DNA of 58,468 bases from Robertmurraya siralis (GTDB lineage: Bacteria; Bacillota; Bacilli; Bacillales; Cytobacillaceae), in assembly GCF_005502275.1 (NCBI RefSeq), contig NZ_SWLZ01000027.1, positions 1-58,468 on the forward strand, read 5' to 3'. How positions within the stretch are numbered: position 1 is the first letter of the stretch; each line of letters begins with the position of its first letter. The notes beneath the pieces are model-generated. The model was not told the DNA's origin and did no database searches. It worked only from the letters and a program-made list of their open reading frames with translations. The translations under genes and the position numbers were made by a program. Shown here piece by piece: positions 1-8,633 of the stretch.

Positions 1-147
1 TATGGAGAAGAATTAGTATCTTATGAAGAGCTAAAAAAACAAATTGTTGAGTACATAGATTACTACAATAATAAGCGTATAAAAGTAAAATTAGCTGGTT
101 TAAGTCCAATACAATACCGAATTCAAACCAGCCAATCAGCTGCTTAA
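1..147 (+). CDS. IS3-family transposase (OrfB), C-terminal end only
   Basis: The open frame enters from the left edge and ends at TAA 145-147. The 48 visible residues carry the C-terminal signature of IS3/IS150 OrfB integrases: the YYNNKR stretch, then a basic run and LSPIQYR. The catalytic DDE core lies outside the window, so whether the copy is intact cannot be judged. The next ~35 bases (to about 182) include CTTTGTGGGGTCACC, which resembles the end of an IS150-like element. A MITE copy begins about 20 bp further on. Confidence 0.85.
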   Translation, partial: YGEELVSYEELKKQIVEYIDYYNNKRIKVKLAGLSPIQYRIQTSQSAA

Positions 148-199
148 TAAAAACTCTAACTTTGTGGGGTCACCACCTTGATCAGCTTCTTTTTTACTA

Positions 200-382
200 G
201 GCTTTGTACGATGTCGGTGTTGATTTTTGGCTCATTTCCGCTCTCATTCCATGAAACTTTTAGGAGCAAACGAGATTTCTCCCACCGTTTCATGGAATGA
301 ACAAACCTTTCAGCTATACTAAGAAGGCGCCACACGAAATAAGCCTAAAATTGTTTGATTAACCATTCAATTTAACCAAACC
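200..382 (-). mobile_element. MITE-like element, copy 1 (inverted orientation)
   Basis: A 183 bp non-coding element. Its left end GGCTTTGT, followed by GTTGATTTTTGGCTCATTT, is the reverse complement of the right end of copy 3 (16544-16738). Its right end TTTAACCAAACC is a decayed form of copy 3's left end. The 7 bp TTTACTA flanks both sides (193-199 and 383-389) and reads as a target-site duplication. Inside is a long hairpin with arms ATTCCATGAAAC and GTTTCATGGAAT (247-298). No ORF is present, so it must be mobilised in trans. The parent transposase is not in the window. Confidence 0.75.
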
Positions 383-454
383 TTTACTAAAACATTTTCT
401 TTCATTGCTATCTCTTGTCCATTTCCTTAACACACCTGAGATAACCTAACGATA

Positions 455-1012
455 TTAATTTTCTACATCCGTTTTCAGCAGCGAATATATAAACAGATTA
501 TCAAATTTACCCTTAGTAAACTCATAATCCCGCAATAACCCTTCTCGAGTAAATCCCAGCTTCTCAACCAGCCTTTGTGACGGAAGATTAGGTGGTTCAA
601 TTAAGGCTTCTATTCGATGTAGCGTCATATATTCCATCCCATATTGGATGATGGCTTCAATCGCTTCTCTTGCTAACCCTTGGCCCCAATATATTCTACT
701 AAGTTCAAAGCCAATTTCCGTTCGATAATGCTGTGAAACTTTGTTATGAAATCCACAGCTCCCGATCACTTCTCCTTGTTCTTTCAAAGTAATTCCCCAG
801 CGAATTCCTTTTTTTTGATTGAAAAGTGATTGATACCATGAAATTTCGTCTAATGCTTCATCAATCGTTTTAAACGGCTCTAGTCCATAATACTTCATGA
901 CTTCTTCATCCGAAAGATAGTCAAAAATTTGCTGAGCATCTTTATTCGTCACTTCCCTTAAAACTAATCTTTCCGTTTCCAACACTGGAAATAATTCAGT
1001 TGCTTTATCCAT
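455..1012 (-). CDS. GNAT family N-acetyltransferase (RimJ/RimL type)
   Basis: A 185-residue protein with the Acetyltransf_3 layout of ribosomal-protein/aminoacyl N-acetyltransferases. The N-terminal strand reads LETERLVLREVTNKD. The acetyl-CoA loop is around residues 128-140 (RIYWGQGLAREAIEA, a Q/RxxGxA/G-type signature). The C-terminal part shows the usual LGFTREGLLRDYEF motif. It would transfer an acetyl group from acetyl-CoA to an amine; the substrate cannot be inferred. It lies 24 bp downstream of the serine hydrolase gene and is probably co-transcribed with it. MITE copy 1 ends about 70 bp beyond its stop. Confidence 0.85.
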   Translation of the reverse strand: MDKATELFPVLETERLVLREVTNKDAQQIFDYLSDEEVMKYYGLEPFKTIDEALDEISWYQSLFNQKKGIRWGITLKEQGEVIGSCGFHNKVSQHYRTEIGFELSRIYWGQGLAREAIEAIIQYGMEYMTLHRIEALIEPPNLPSQRLVEKLGFTREGLLRDYEFTKGKFDNLFIYSLLKTDVEN

Positions 1013-1036
1013 CCTTTATGCTCCTTGCTTCTCTAT

Positions 1037-2041
1037 TTATGCTTGCAGGCACTTCGTGACAGTATCCCCAAAACCTCTAATATTTGATAAATACGCAAAA
1101 CCAGGCGTTGAGCCGAAACGATTATACATACGAACTGCTACTGTTTCATTTTTAGGGATAACAAGAGCAGCGACATTTGTATAACCTAAAATTTGATAGG
1201 AACCTTTAGGTACACGCTCTCCCATTTCAGTTTTCTCCACATCTCTATCTTTCACAAACCACAAAAAGCCGTTTTGAGGGCAGTCGTCCTTTAAGGCAGG
1301 ACTTTGAAGTGATGTCGCCAATTGGAATATTTCTTTGGCTATGACCTGCTCTCCGCCTATCACTCCTTGTTTTAAATGAACATATCCCCAATAGGCCAGT
1401 TCTCTAGTTGATACGTACATATTCATCAGAGAACCATCTGTTTCTTTTTCAGTTGACCAAAATCGGTCGTCCTCATCTCTTATCACTTCTACTAATTTCT
1501 CCGTCTGCTCAGCGTACCAGCCAGTTTCTTTAAAACCTAAGGGCTGAAAAACCTCATCTTCAAGAATTTGAGCCACTGTCCTTCCTGTTGTCTTCTTCAC
1601 GATCTCAGTTAGTAAATAAATATTTATCCCGCGATAAGCCCAATTCTCACCAGGATTGAATTCCTTAATCACTTTTCCTTCTTTGACATTCAAACCATGA
1701 GAATGGGTAAGCAAATGGCGAATCGTCACTACATCATTATGGACGGACAAATATTTGGAGAGTGGGTCATCAATCGAGTCTATATAACGATAGTGGATCG
1801 CATAAGCAACGGCGAACCCAATATAGCTTTTTCGAACGGAAGCCACATGAAATTGTGAGTCTTTTTGAACCCTCCTTGCATTGTCTCTATTTGCATGCTT
1901 GCCCCAATACGCTTCAGAAACAATTTTATCTTTATGAATAATAAGCATACTCGAGCCTGAGCAATCAAGAGCTTGTGCTGTATCCTTCACATGGGTGACC
2001 ACCTCAGCAAATTTCCCGTTAAGCCTTTTTTCTATGTTCAT
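1037..2041 (-). CDS. Serine hydrolase, beta-lactamase/PBP class C fold
   Basis: This has the class C beta-lactamase-related fold. The SxxK motif is in FHVASVRKSYIG, where Ser is the nucleophile, and the Tyr-x-Asn-like element is in WAYRGINIYLL. It is most like cytoplasmic or secreted esterase/peptidase members and is not a proven beta-lactamase. I chose ATG at 2041 because GAGGAG sits 6 nt before it. An in-frame ATG at 2068 overlaps the upstream stop (ATGA) but has a poor ribosome site, so the protein is 334 or 343 residues. No clear signal peptide is visible. Confidence 0.8.
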   Translation of the reverse strand: MNIEKRLNGKFAEVVTHVKDTAQALDCSGSSMLIIHKDKIVSEAYWGKHANRDNARRVQKDSQFHVASVRKSYIGFAVAYAIHYRYIDSIDDPLSKYLSVHNDVVTIRHLLTHSHGLNVKEGKVIKEFNPGENWAYRGINIYLLTEIVKKTTGRTVAQILEDEVFQPLGFKETGWYAEQTEKLVEVIRDEDDRFWSTEKETDGSLMNMYVSTRELAYWGYVHLKQGVIGGEQVIAKEIFQLATSLQSPALKDDCPQNGFLWFVKDRDVEKTEMGERVPKGSYQILGYTNVAALVIPKNETVAVRMYNRFGSTPGFAYLSNIRGFGDTVTKCLQA

Positions 2042-2064
2042 TTTCCGCTCCTCTACCTGATTCG

Positions 2065-2625
2065 TCATAGATAATTTACCTTAACCCTATGCCAAATAGA
2101 TGGCCAATTTTTCGTTTTAACTCTTTTTTCATAGAGAAAGTATTTTTCTTTCATAAAATCCGGGGTTGGATTAACCTCCAACTCAATAACGTCACGAACT
2201 CCATGGGGAGCAATTAATACGACATTGCTTTGTTCATCCAGCCTCACCCCTAAAGCCGTCACTGTTTCAGGAAACCTTGAAATGGCATCAAACGTCGATA
2301 AATACGGATGATTACTATTTATCAAATGCATCCTTGCTTGATTTTTTACAGACCAAGGAACATCAGGCTTGATCATTTTCAACCTTTGTTCCAATTCTTT
2401 TTCATAAGACTCTTCAATATTAGCTCGATCGTAATAAACTACGTCCACGTCAGAAAGCGGCGTTCTTCGCTTAAATCCATGAAGAACATCCCATATTTTA
2501 GCACGGACAAAACCAGCACAGATCCACCAGTCTGGCAAATTCAATCCTTTGGCTATTTGTAAAACCTCGATCATCCATTGGTCCTTTTCAATCATTGCGA
2601 TTATATCTTTTTCATTTTTTAGCAT
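2065..2625 (-). CDS. Nucleotidyltransferase family protein
   Basis: About 186 residues. The block WWICAGFVRAKIWDVLHGF followed by PLSDVDVVYYD is the glycine/aspartate signature of a family of predicted nucleotidyltransferases (COG3575-like), with the DVD acidic pair as the metal site. Natural substrates of this family are not known to me. ATG 2625 is preferred over the upstream ATG 2676 because AAGGGG lies 8 nt before it. The gene ends overlapping the possible ATG of the serine hydrolase, so serine hydrolase and GNAT genes probably follow in one transcript. Confidence 0.7.
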   Translation of the reverse strand: MLKNEKDIIAMIEKDQWMIEVLQIAKGLNLPDWWICAGFVRAKIWDVLHGFKRRTPLSDVDVVYYDRANIEESYEKELEQRLKMIKPDVPWSVKNQARMHLINSNHPYLSTFDAISRFPETVTALGVRLDEQSNVVLIAPHGVRDVIELEVNPTPDFMKEKYFLYEKRVKTKNWPSIWHRVKVNYL

Positions 2626-2773
2626 TCTTGAACCCCTTATCGTCTCTCTAGCTTCCATCGGAATACAGCCTCTCAAAGACTTTATCTTTTATACAAGCAA
2701 ATTTAATGTCTTCTCCTACAGTACACTTCTTTAGTCAATCGTGAAAATCCTTCCAAACAAAGGGATGAATCAA

Positions 2774-4459
2774 TTACATTTCCTCAGGTGCTGCCATTCC
2801 AAGTAATCTTAACCCTTCTTTGAGAACGATCTTGACTGAATATACGAGCGATAGTCTCGCCTGTTTTTGTTCAGAATCATCCAGTATACGAACGGAGGCA
2901 TAGTATTTATTAAAAGCTTTTGAAAGATCAAGTAAAAATTTAGCTATTTGTGACGGGTCATACTGTTCATAAGAGCGTTTAATGACATCTGGTAATGACA
3001 TTAATGCAGTTATGATCGGCCAAGCTTCTTTATCTCCGATCATTCGTTCCTTGTCTTCTTGATAATTTCCTTTTCTCAACAATGATGCTGCACGAGCATG
3101 CGTGTATTGTACATATGGCCCCGTCTCTCCTTCAAACCGAAGCATATCTTCTAAAGAGAATTCAATATCGTTAAGGCGGAAATTTTTCAGATCGTGAAAA
3201 ATGATCGCCCCGACTCCAACTTGATGGGCCACTTCCTCTTTAGCCACTAAGTTCGGATTCTTTTTCAAAATATCCTCCCGAGCGAGTTGAATCGCTTCCT
3301 CAAGCACCTCTTCTAATAACACAACTTTCCCTTTTCGCGTCGACATTTTCTTACCGTCTTTCAAAATCATGCCAAACGGGACATGCGCCATTCCCTCATG
3401 CCACGGAAAGCCCATTTTCTTCAGCACCGCGAATAATTGCTTAAAATGGAGAGACTGCTCATGGCCAACAACATATAAGGACTCGGTGAAATGATAGTTT
3501 TCCTTGCGATAGAGAGCTGCTGCTAGGTCGCGGGTCGCATAAAGAGTCGTCCCATCCTTTTTCGTAATTAGACAAGGTGGCAACTCTTCCGCGCTTAGCT
3601 GAACAACCATCGCTCCTTGTGATTCTTCTAAAAGCCCCCTGTCCTCAATCATTTGCACGACTCGCTCCATCTTGTCATTGTAAAATGCCTCTCCATGATA
3701 GGAATCGAAGTGAATTCCTAGTAAATCATATATTTTTGTGAACTCCTTTAATGATTCATCTCTGAACCATTCCCATAAATGACGTGCTTCTTCATCTCCA
3801 TTCTCTAACCTTTTGAACCACGCTCTTCCTTCATCATTTAGTTCAGGAGTTTTTTCGGCTTCTTCATGAAATTTTACATATAGCGTCAAAAGCTCTTTAA
3901 TCGGGGCTTCCTTCAATTTCTTCTCATCGCCCCACATTTTATAGGCGACGATTAACTTGCCAAACTGTGTCCCCCAATCACCCAAATGATTAATTCGAAT
4001 CGGAGAATAACCATATTTTTCAGCAATTAACGCTAATGAATGGCCAATAACGGTAGAGCGTAAATGCCCCATGGAAAACGGCTTGGCAATATTAGGCGAG
4101 GAAAAATCGATTGTAATCACTTCGTTCTTTCCTAAATTGAGATTCCCGTATTGCTCTTTCTGCAATAGAACTTCCTTCACAACTTTACTTGAAACATCCT
4201 TTCGATTTAAAAAGACATTTACATATCCGCCAACTGCTTCCACCTTTTCAAAAATAGGTGAATTTATCTTTTCTACGATAGCAAGTGCAATATCGTTCGG
4301 AGACTTACGATATATTTTTGCTAATTCAAAACAAGGAAAGGCCATATCGCCCTGCTGTTCAAACTTCGGTTTCTCAATCATTTTCACGATTTGCTTACGT
4401 TCCAATTGACCATTCAAAGCTGGATATAAACATTCAACTAAATCATGTTTAAAGTTCAT
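2774..4459 (-). CDS. argS: Arginyl-tRNA synthetase
   Basis: A class I aminoacyl-tRNA synthetase of 561 residues, the usual length for bacterial ArgS. It charges tRNA-Arg with arginine in the cytoplasm. The HIGH-type signature is visible as PNIAKPFSMGHLRST near residue 125, and the KMSKS-type loop as KKMSTRKGK around residue 370. An N-terminal Arg-tRNA-synthetase domain and a C-terminal DALR anticodon domain (from about FEGETGPYVQYTHAR) are complete. Start ATG 4459 is preceded by GGAGGGA. About 1.45 kb upstream on the same strand is a T-box leader whose specifier may be an Arg codon. A long tandem hairpin array separates the two. Confidence 0.96.
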   Translation of the reverse strand: MNFKHDLVECLYPALNGQLERKQIVKMIEKPKFEQQGDMAFPCFELAKIYRKSPNDIALAIVEKINSPIFEKVEAVGGYVNVFLNRKDVSSKVVKEVLLQKEQYGNLNLGKNEVITIDFSSPNIAKPFSMGHLRSTVIGHSLALIAEKYGYSPIRINHLGDWGTQFGKLIVAYKMWGDEKKLKEAPIKELLTLYVKFHEEAEKTPELNDEGRAWFKRLENGDEEARHLWEWFRDESLKEFTKIYDLLGIHFDSYHGEAFYNDKMERVVQMIEDRGLLEESQGAMVVQLSAEELPPCLITKKDGTTLYATRDLAAALYRKENYHFTESLYVVGHEQSLHFKQLFAVLKKMGFPWHEGMAHVPFGMILKDGKKMSTRKGKVVLLEEVLEEAIQLAREDILKKNPNLVAKEEVAHQVGVGAIIFHDLKNFRLNDIEFSLEDMLRFEGETGPYVQYTHARAASLLRKGNYQEDKERMIGDKEAWPIITALMSLPDVIKRSYEQYDPSQIAKFLLDLSKAFNKYYASVRILDDSEQKQARLSLVYSVKIVLKEGLRLLGMAAPEEM

Positions 4460-4867
4460 TTTATTCCCTCCATAAAAAACCGTATTGTCAAAACTTTTAT
4501 AAGAAATAGGTTATAAATGACCTAGTTAGAGGGCTTTGTAAGCAAAAAAATTGCCACCCCCTGAATTTTAAGGTTGGATGAGGTTACCACACGACATCAA
4601 AATCCCTAAAATAGGAAGTGACAAGTTGTACCCTCAACTTATAAACTATCTATTAACTTTTATAAACTGTTAAGAACAAATCATTCGAACATTGCTTCCT
4701 CTTCTTGTGGGGAAGAGTATGTTCGTAGAAACTCCCGTAAATAAACCTTTTCGAAAGCTTCAGGTGGACGAACCTCCCGTCATTGTCGTCCCTGAAAAAC
4801 TTGACTTCTCGCGGAGCAAACCATTGAAACCCGTTCGAAGACATAGAAACGCAAAAATAAAAGTCTC

Positions 4868-5550
4868 AAAATATGAGGACAAGGTTGCTCTATTCTGGCT
4901 ATTCTTTGTCCCCATGAACTCTTTATGAGGACACGCTTTGCTTTTTTTTGGCCTTCTTTGTCCTCATGAACCTCCTATGAGGACAAGGTTCGCTTTTTTT
5001 TCAGCTTTCTTTGTCCTCATGAACTCTCTATGAGGACACGCTTTGCTTTTTTTTTGGCTTTCTTTGTCCTCATGAACTCTCTATGAGGACAAGGTTTGCT
5101 TTTTTTCAGCCTTCTTTGTCCTCATGAACCCTCTATGAGGACACGCTTTGTTTATTTTCAGCTTTCTTTGTCTTCTTGAACCCTTTATGAGGACAAGGTT
5201 TGCTTTTTTTAACGTTCTTTGTCCTCATGAACCCTCTATGGGGACAAACTTTGCTTTTTTTCAGCCTTCTTTGTCCCCATGAACTCTCTATGAGGACAAA
5301 CTTTGCTTTTTTTTGGCCTTCTTTGTCCTCATGAACCCTTTATGAGGACACGCTTTGCTTTTTTTTTTGGCTTTCTTTGTCCTCATGAACCCTCTATGAG
5401 GACACGCTTTGTTTATTTTCAGCTTTCTTTGTCTTCTTGAACCCTTTATGAGGACAAGGTTTGCTTTTTTTCAGCCTTCTTTGTCCTCATGAACCCCCTA
5501 TGAGGACAAGGTTTGCTTTTTTCAGCCTTCTTTGTCCTCATGCATCCCTA
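4868..5550 (+). repeat. Tandem array of ~13 hairpin units, ~52 bp period
   Basis: Each unit holds an inverted repeat, CTTTGTCCTCAT and ATGAGGACAAG, around an 8-9 nt loop, followed by a T-rich tract (TTTGCTTTTTTT) and a short spacer (CAGCCTTC or GGCTTTC). The ATGAGGACA half recurs near 4872, 4925, 4977, 5030, 5083, 5135, 5188, 5238, 5290, 5342, 5395, 5448 and 5500. Two right-arm variants (GGACAAGG and GGACACGC) are interspersed. A two-unit block starting near 5135 recurs near 5395, showing segmental duplication. Read on the plus strand, each unit looks like an intrinsic terminator; on the minus strand the U-tract is absent. It lies between the T-box leader and argS. Confidence 0.9.
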
Positions 5551-5880
5551 GAAGGGAAATCATCCAGAATTATCAGCCTTGCCAACGATGCCAGCCCGAT
5601 CGACTAAACTCATTGGGTTCGCTCAACAATGGATTACCCAACAGAGGCTGCTTCACTAGCAGAGCCCTTGAGTTTTTGAGCTGTTCAGCAATCGGCGTCA
5701 GCGAACTCTTGACAGACCGAGCTTGCCAATGGTTTAAAATGGAAATAACCAAGGGCGATTTTGTATGCCTTCTTTTTGCCCCCTTTGCCCTTGTTACCCC
5801 ACACACAAACCATTGGCGTGTTTGTCAAGAGCGATTGAGTGGCAATTCCACCTAATAAATGGGAGAAAACCTAAACATCT
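5551..5880. other. Non-repetitive spacer between hairpin array and T-box
   Basis: This stretch has a higher GC content than its neighbours and open frames on both strands (5573-5806 minus, 5532-5855 plus). Neither has a recognisable domain or a good ribosome binding site. The sequence CCAATGG occurs near 5730, and AACCATTGG occurs near 5808 within the segment. It may be a remnant of an insertion or of a lost gene once placed behind the T-box. I do not call a gene here. Confidence 0.3.
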
Positions 5881-5916
5881 AAGTAATTTTCATAGAACTT
5901 TTGACACTACCAAAAA

Positions 5917-5950
5917 AACTCCCGTCTCTTAAAAAAAGAGACGAGAGTTT
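5917..5950 (-). terminator. Intrinsic terminator of the T-box leader
   Basis: On the minus strand, arms AACTCTCGTCTCTT and AAGAGACGGGAGTT form a long stem, followed by TTTTTTT. It lies directly after the T-box sequence, as expected for a transcription-attenuating T-box. Confidence 0.85.
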
Positions 5951-6170
5951 TATAATCCCGTGGTACCACTCTAATTGTTTTTAGAAATCTAAAAACCACT
6001 TCCGCTTGATAACGGGGCTGTCCCCGTCCTTTCCCTACTTACGTTCAGGAAAGAATCTCCAAAGTGCGCTTCATCATTTGCTCCGCATTAGGCTTCCACC
6101 ATCCCTAACTCGCTCTTACTTTCACAAATAACTACTCTCTTTGTCATCGATTGTTTTTAAGTATTGTTAT
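5917..6170 (-). ncRNA. T-box riboswitch leader (probably Arg-specific)
   Basis: On the minus strand the leader shows the conserved Stem I apical motif GGTGGAAGCC, a Stem II S-turn pattern TGAACGTAAGTAGGG, and the T-box core AGAGTGGTACCACGG (5957-5972), which pairs with uncharged tRNA acceptor ends. The terminator follows. The best specifier candidate is CGC (Arg) at 6068-6066, followed by the A that usually comes after the specifier; GCG (Ala), one base earlier, is the main alternative. The nearest minus-strand gene downstream is argS, which supports Arg, but the gap is unusually long. Confidence 0.85.
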
Positions 6171-6171
6171 T

Positions 6172-6199
6172 ATTATATCCATTCTTTTCGAATTTTCAA
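6172..6199 (-). promoter_or_regulatory. Sigma-A promoter of the T-box leader
   Basis: TTGAAA (6199-6194), a 16 bp spacer and a perfect TATAAT (6177-6172) on the minus strand. They sit just upstream of the T-box Stem I sequence. Confidence 0.75.
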
Positions 6200-6506
6200 G
6201 ATCATTTTTTTAATCCGGTCTTGAAATAACAACGATTTTACATCCCCGCCCCTGTTCGTCCTTATGATCGAAAAACAACAGGTTTCGTCGATGTATTCCT
6301 ACACATATCTTCTGTTTTCTATTCATGAAAGCTATTAATAAGAAAACGCAGTGACAATGACTCCTCGTATCAAAACGGATTTTGGACCGAAACCGGTTCT
6401 TTTTTGCATGGAGGGCAAAATAATTGATTGGCATATTTATTAAATATAGGTTTTCAAAGTGCAGAAGTCTGAACTTGTGACCATTCCTTTTTTGCTGTAT
6501 TTCTAC
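6200..6506. other. Intergenic region without a supported gene
   Basis: A 74-codon minus-strand frame (6210-6434) has no recognisable motif and runs into the promoter region of the T-box. I see no gene here. Confidence 0.4.
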
Positions 6507-7070
6507 TTATTCTAAATAAAATGGGTGGACCATTTCAGGCGCTTTATCATCTAAAACTCGGTACGTAGAGCGTCCAATATGAAGGGGTATGGCAAGTTTA
6601 GCAAGGTCAGGCAGTCCATTTTCTAAAAACACCTCTTTATCCTGATAACGTTGCACCACTTCTCCAACTATCCATTCCTGATCGGCTATCGTCGTGATGC
6701 TCTTCACTTCACATTCATAGGCAAAATAGGCATCCGTCAAAATAGGGATATCTGCTTTAATGCCGTTCTCATAGGAGATATTAAATGTTTGAAATTTATC
6801 AATTTCTGAACCGCTGCACGAACCAACAGCTTGAATAAGATCAGAAAAATTTGCTGGTAAAAAATGAACACCAAACACACCGCTTTTCTCAATCATATGG
6901 TACGTGTGTGCTTTCTTTTGCAGTGAAATCCCATACATACCTGGATTTGATCCTATATAGGTATGCCAACCAGAGGCCATGATGTTCTGTTCCCCATTAT
7001 AACGAGCTGTTACGACAGCAACCATCCCGGGATAAGAATACCAAATTGGTTCTTGTATTGGGGTTCTCAT
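6507..7070 (-). CDS. Flavin reductase family protein (FMN-binding split barrel)
   Basis: A 187-residue protein of the flavin reductase-like, FMN-binding split-barrel family. The N-terminal part reads VAVVTARYNGEQNIMASGW, typical of these proteins, and GISLQKKAHTYHMIEKSGVFGVHFLPAN continues the FMN-binding core. Members reduce FMN with NAD(P)H or serve as flavoprotein oxidoreductases; the partner is unknown. A MerR-type promoter (7281-7251) points into this gene, and a MerR regulator gene lies just beyond it on the same strand, so it is probably the regulator's target. Start ATG 7070 has an AGGAG-like site. Confidence 0.85.
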   Translation of the reverse strand: MRTPIQEPIWYSYPGMVAVVTARYNGEQNIMASGWHTYIGSNPGMYGISLQKKAHTYHMIEKSGVFGVHFLPANFSDLIQAVGSCSGSEIDKFQTFNISYENGIKADIPILTDAYFAYECEVKSITTIADQEWIVGEVVQRYQDKEVFLENGLPDLAKLAIPLHIGRSTYRVLDDKAPEMVHPFYLE

Positions 7071-7250
7071 TTTCGAAAATCTCTCCTTTTTCCGTTAAGA
7101 TCCAGTTAAAAATTTTATTAATTACAACAGATAGTAAGGTTCATTCTGTTTACAGCTGGACTTTGAAAAGTATCATTCAGATTGCCGGTCCTCCTCCCCT
7201 CTCATTCTAAGATGTACTTAACTATAAGCGAACATTCCTTTATGTAACGC

Positions 7251-7281
7251 ATTTTAAACCCTATAGTTGCTATAGGGTCAA
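7251..7281 (-). promoter_or_regulatory. MerR-type promoter/operator with 19 bp spacer
   Basis: On the minus strand TTGACC (7281-7276) and TAAAAT (7256-7251) are separated by 19 bp, the over-long spacing typical of MerR-activated promoters. The spacer is covered by a perfect inverted repeat, ACCCTATAG-N3-CTATAGGGT (7258-7278). It points towards the flavin reductase gene. The likely binder is the MerR protein encoded at 7381-8232. Confidence 0.8.
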
Positions 7282-7380
7282 GTGCTAAACTTGAAAAATT
7301 TTATTTTACAATCTCAGCAAAATTAATTTAAAAACCTACATATTCGGGAATGAATCACGATGTAATTTACACCTTAATAA

Positions 7381-8232
7381 TTATGAGCCGTTCGATTTTT
7401 TTATCCTGATTTCTGTAATAAAACGGTCTTCTCTTAGGGCACTGTAATTAATTGGGACTGAGACTTCATACACATTCCCTTCTGTTTGGATTTGATTAGA
7501 GTTAATATATTGATACAATTTTTGATAATGGTTGATGTATTGTTGAAGAGACCAATTAAAAGCGATGCATACATATTCTCCTGATGAAATGGTACCAAAT
7601 TCAAACTGTTTTTCTTTTGAGCTTAATTCGATATTTTTGTGAGGGATAGTTGTATAAAAAAAATCGTATTCAATTTGATTCGTATTTTGATAATCTTTCA
7701 TTTCATATGTATAACCGCATTGGTTATCAATCATTAAACATTTATCCTCAAGTGTGTCGGCTAATTTACGAATGTGGAAGTAAGGTACAGAATTTGGGCT
7801 CGAATTGGAAGTGGCAATTTTTAATATAGTTTGCTCGTCTATATAGCGTGTGTAAATTTCCTTCTCATCACTTTTTTTGCATATCTCAAGCTGCTCAGCT
7901 AATTGAAGCTTCCTCCTTTCAAGCAACTGTTCTGCTTGAACAAGCCTTGCCTTTTCTTCTTGTATAGCTTTTTCTTGTTTTTTAAGGGAGTGCAGCATAT
8001 TTTCAGGAGTATCTACTAAAATCTTTTTTATTTCTTCCAATGGTGTTTGGATATATTTTAATGACTTTATAATGTCAAGATAAAAAAATTGTCTAATATG
8101 GTAGAATCTATAACCATTTTTCAAGTCAACATGATCTGGTTTGAATATACCTAATTTATCGTAGTAACGAAGAGTCTGAACGGATATATTATTTAATTTG
8201 GCTGTTTCACCAATCGAATAATATTCTTTCAA
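7381..8232 (-). CDS. MerR family regulator with C-terminal effector domain
   Basis: A 283-residue regulator. The N-terminal winged HTH is classic MerR (YYSIGETAKLNNISVQTLRYYDKLGIF). A long dimerisation helix follows (about residues 75-120, rich in K/E/Q/L), then a ~150-residue C-terminal domain resembling the GyrI-like/BmrR effector-binding fold. Such proteins twist an over-spaced promoter when a small hydrophobic ligand binds. The 19 bp-spaced palindromic promoter 100 bp downstream is its probable site, with flavin reductase as target. The ligand cannot be inferred. Confidence 0.88.
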   Translation of the reverse strand: MKEYYSIGETAKLNNISVQTLRYYDKLGIFKPDHVDLKNGYRFYHIRQFFYLDIIKSLKYIQTPLEEIKKILVDTPENMLHSLKKQEKAIQEEKARLVQAEQLLERRKLQLAEQLEICKKSDEKEIYTRYIDEQTILKIATSNSSPNSVPYFHIRKLADTLEDKCLMIDNQCGYTYEMKDYQNTNQIEYDFFYTTIPHKNIELSSKEKQFEFGTISSGEYVCIAFNWSLQQYINHYQKLYQYINSNQIQTEGNVYEVSVPINYSALREDRFITEIRIKKSNGS

Positions 8233-8633
8233 ATTGATTTCCTCCCAAATGTAAGAAATTTAATCCCTGCCCAAGAAAGTAATTAGCAACTGAACGGTTC
8301 GTCTTCAATCGGTTCAATTATACCTTCTCGAATCGCTGTTACAAGCACCCTTTCGATATGCAAACATTTGAAACAGTTTTTTAACATTATCCTTTTTATT
8401 TCTTACCTAAAACTAGATTTGAAAATATTTGCTGAATTGTTTTGATAACGCAGTTCAACTGAAATTTGCATATCCTTGCCCCATTGATTTATAAACGGAT
8501 TAAAGTCTATATACCGTACCATCCTTAATTGGATAGCTGTCCGTCATATTTTATCAAAATAGTGCATGTATATTTTTTTATAACATGTTACATTCAAAAT
8601 GGAATATCATTAACGAACAAGGAGGCAAAAATT
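8233..8633. other. Divergent intergenic region
   Basis: About 400 bp between the MerR gene and the GyrI-like gene. A loose inverted repeat around 8290-8320 (AACGGTTCG and AATCGGTTC) is visible. I see no gene and no clear promoter. Confidence 0.3.

Noticed and set aside
4653-4928. Two overlapping frames (63 and 78 codons) upstream of the array
   Set aside because: Low-complexity, no ribosome site, and one runs into the tandem repeats.
4868-5550. Regular ~52 bp repeats suggested a CRISPR array
   Set aside because: The units are tandem with no unique spacers, the repeat contains its own hairpin plus T-run, and no cas gene is in the window.
5573-5806. 77-codon minus-strand frame next to the hairpin array
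   Set aside because: Gives a plausible-looking protein but no ribosome site or family; left as an unassigned spacer.
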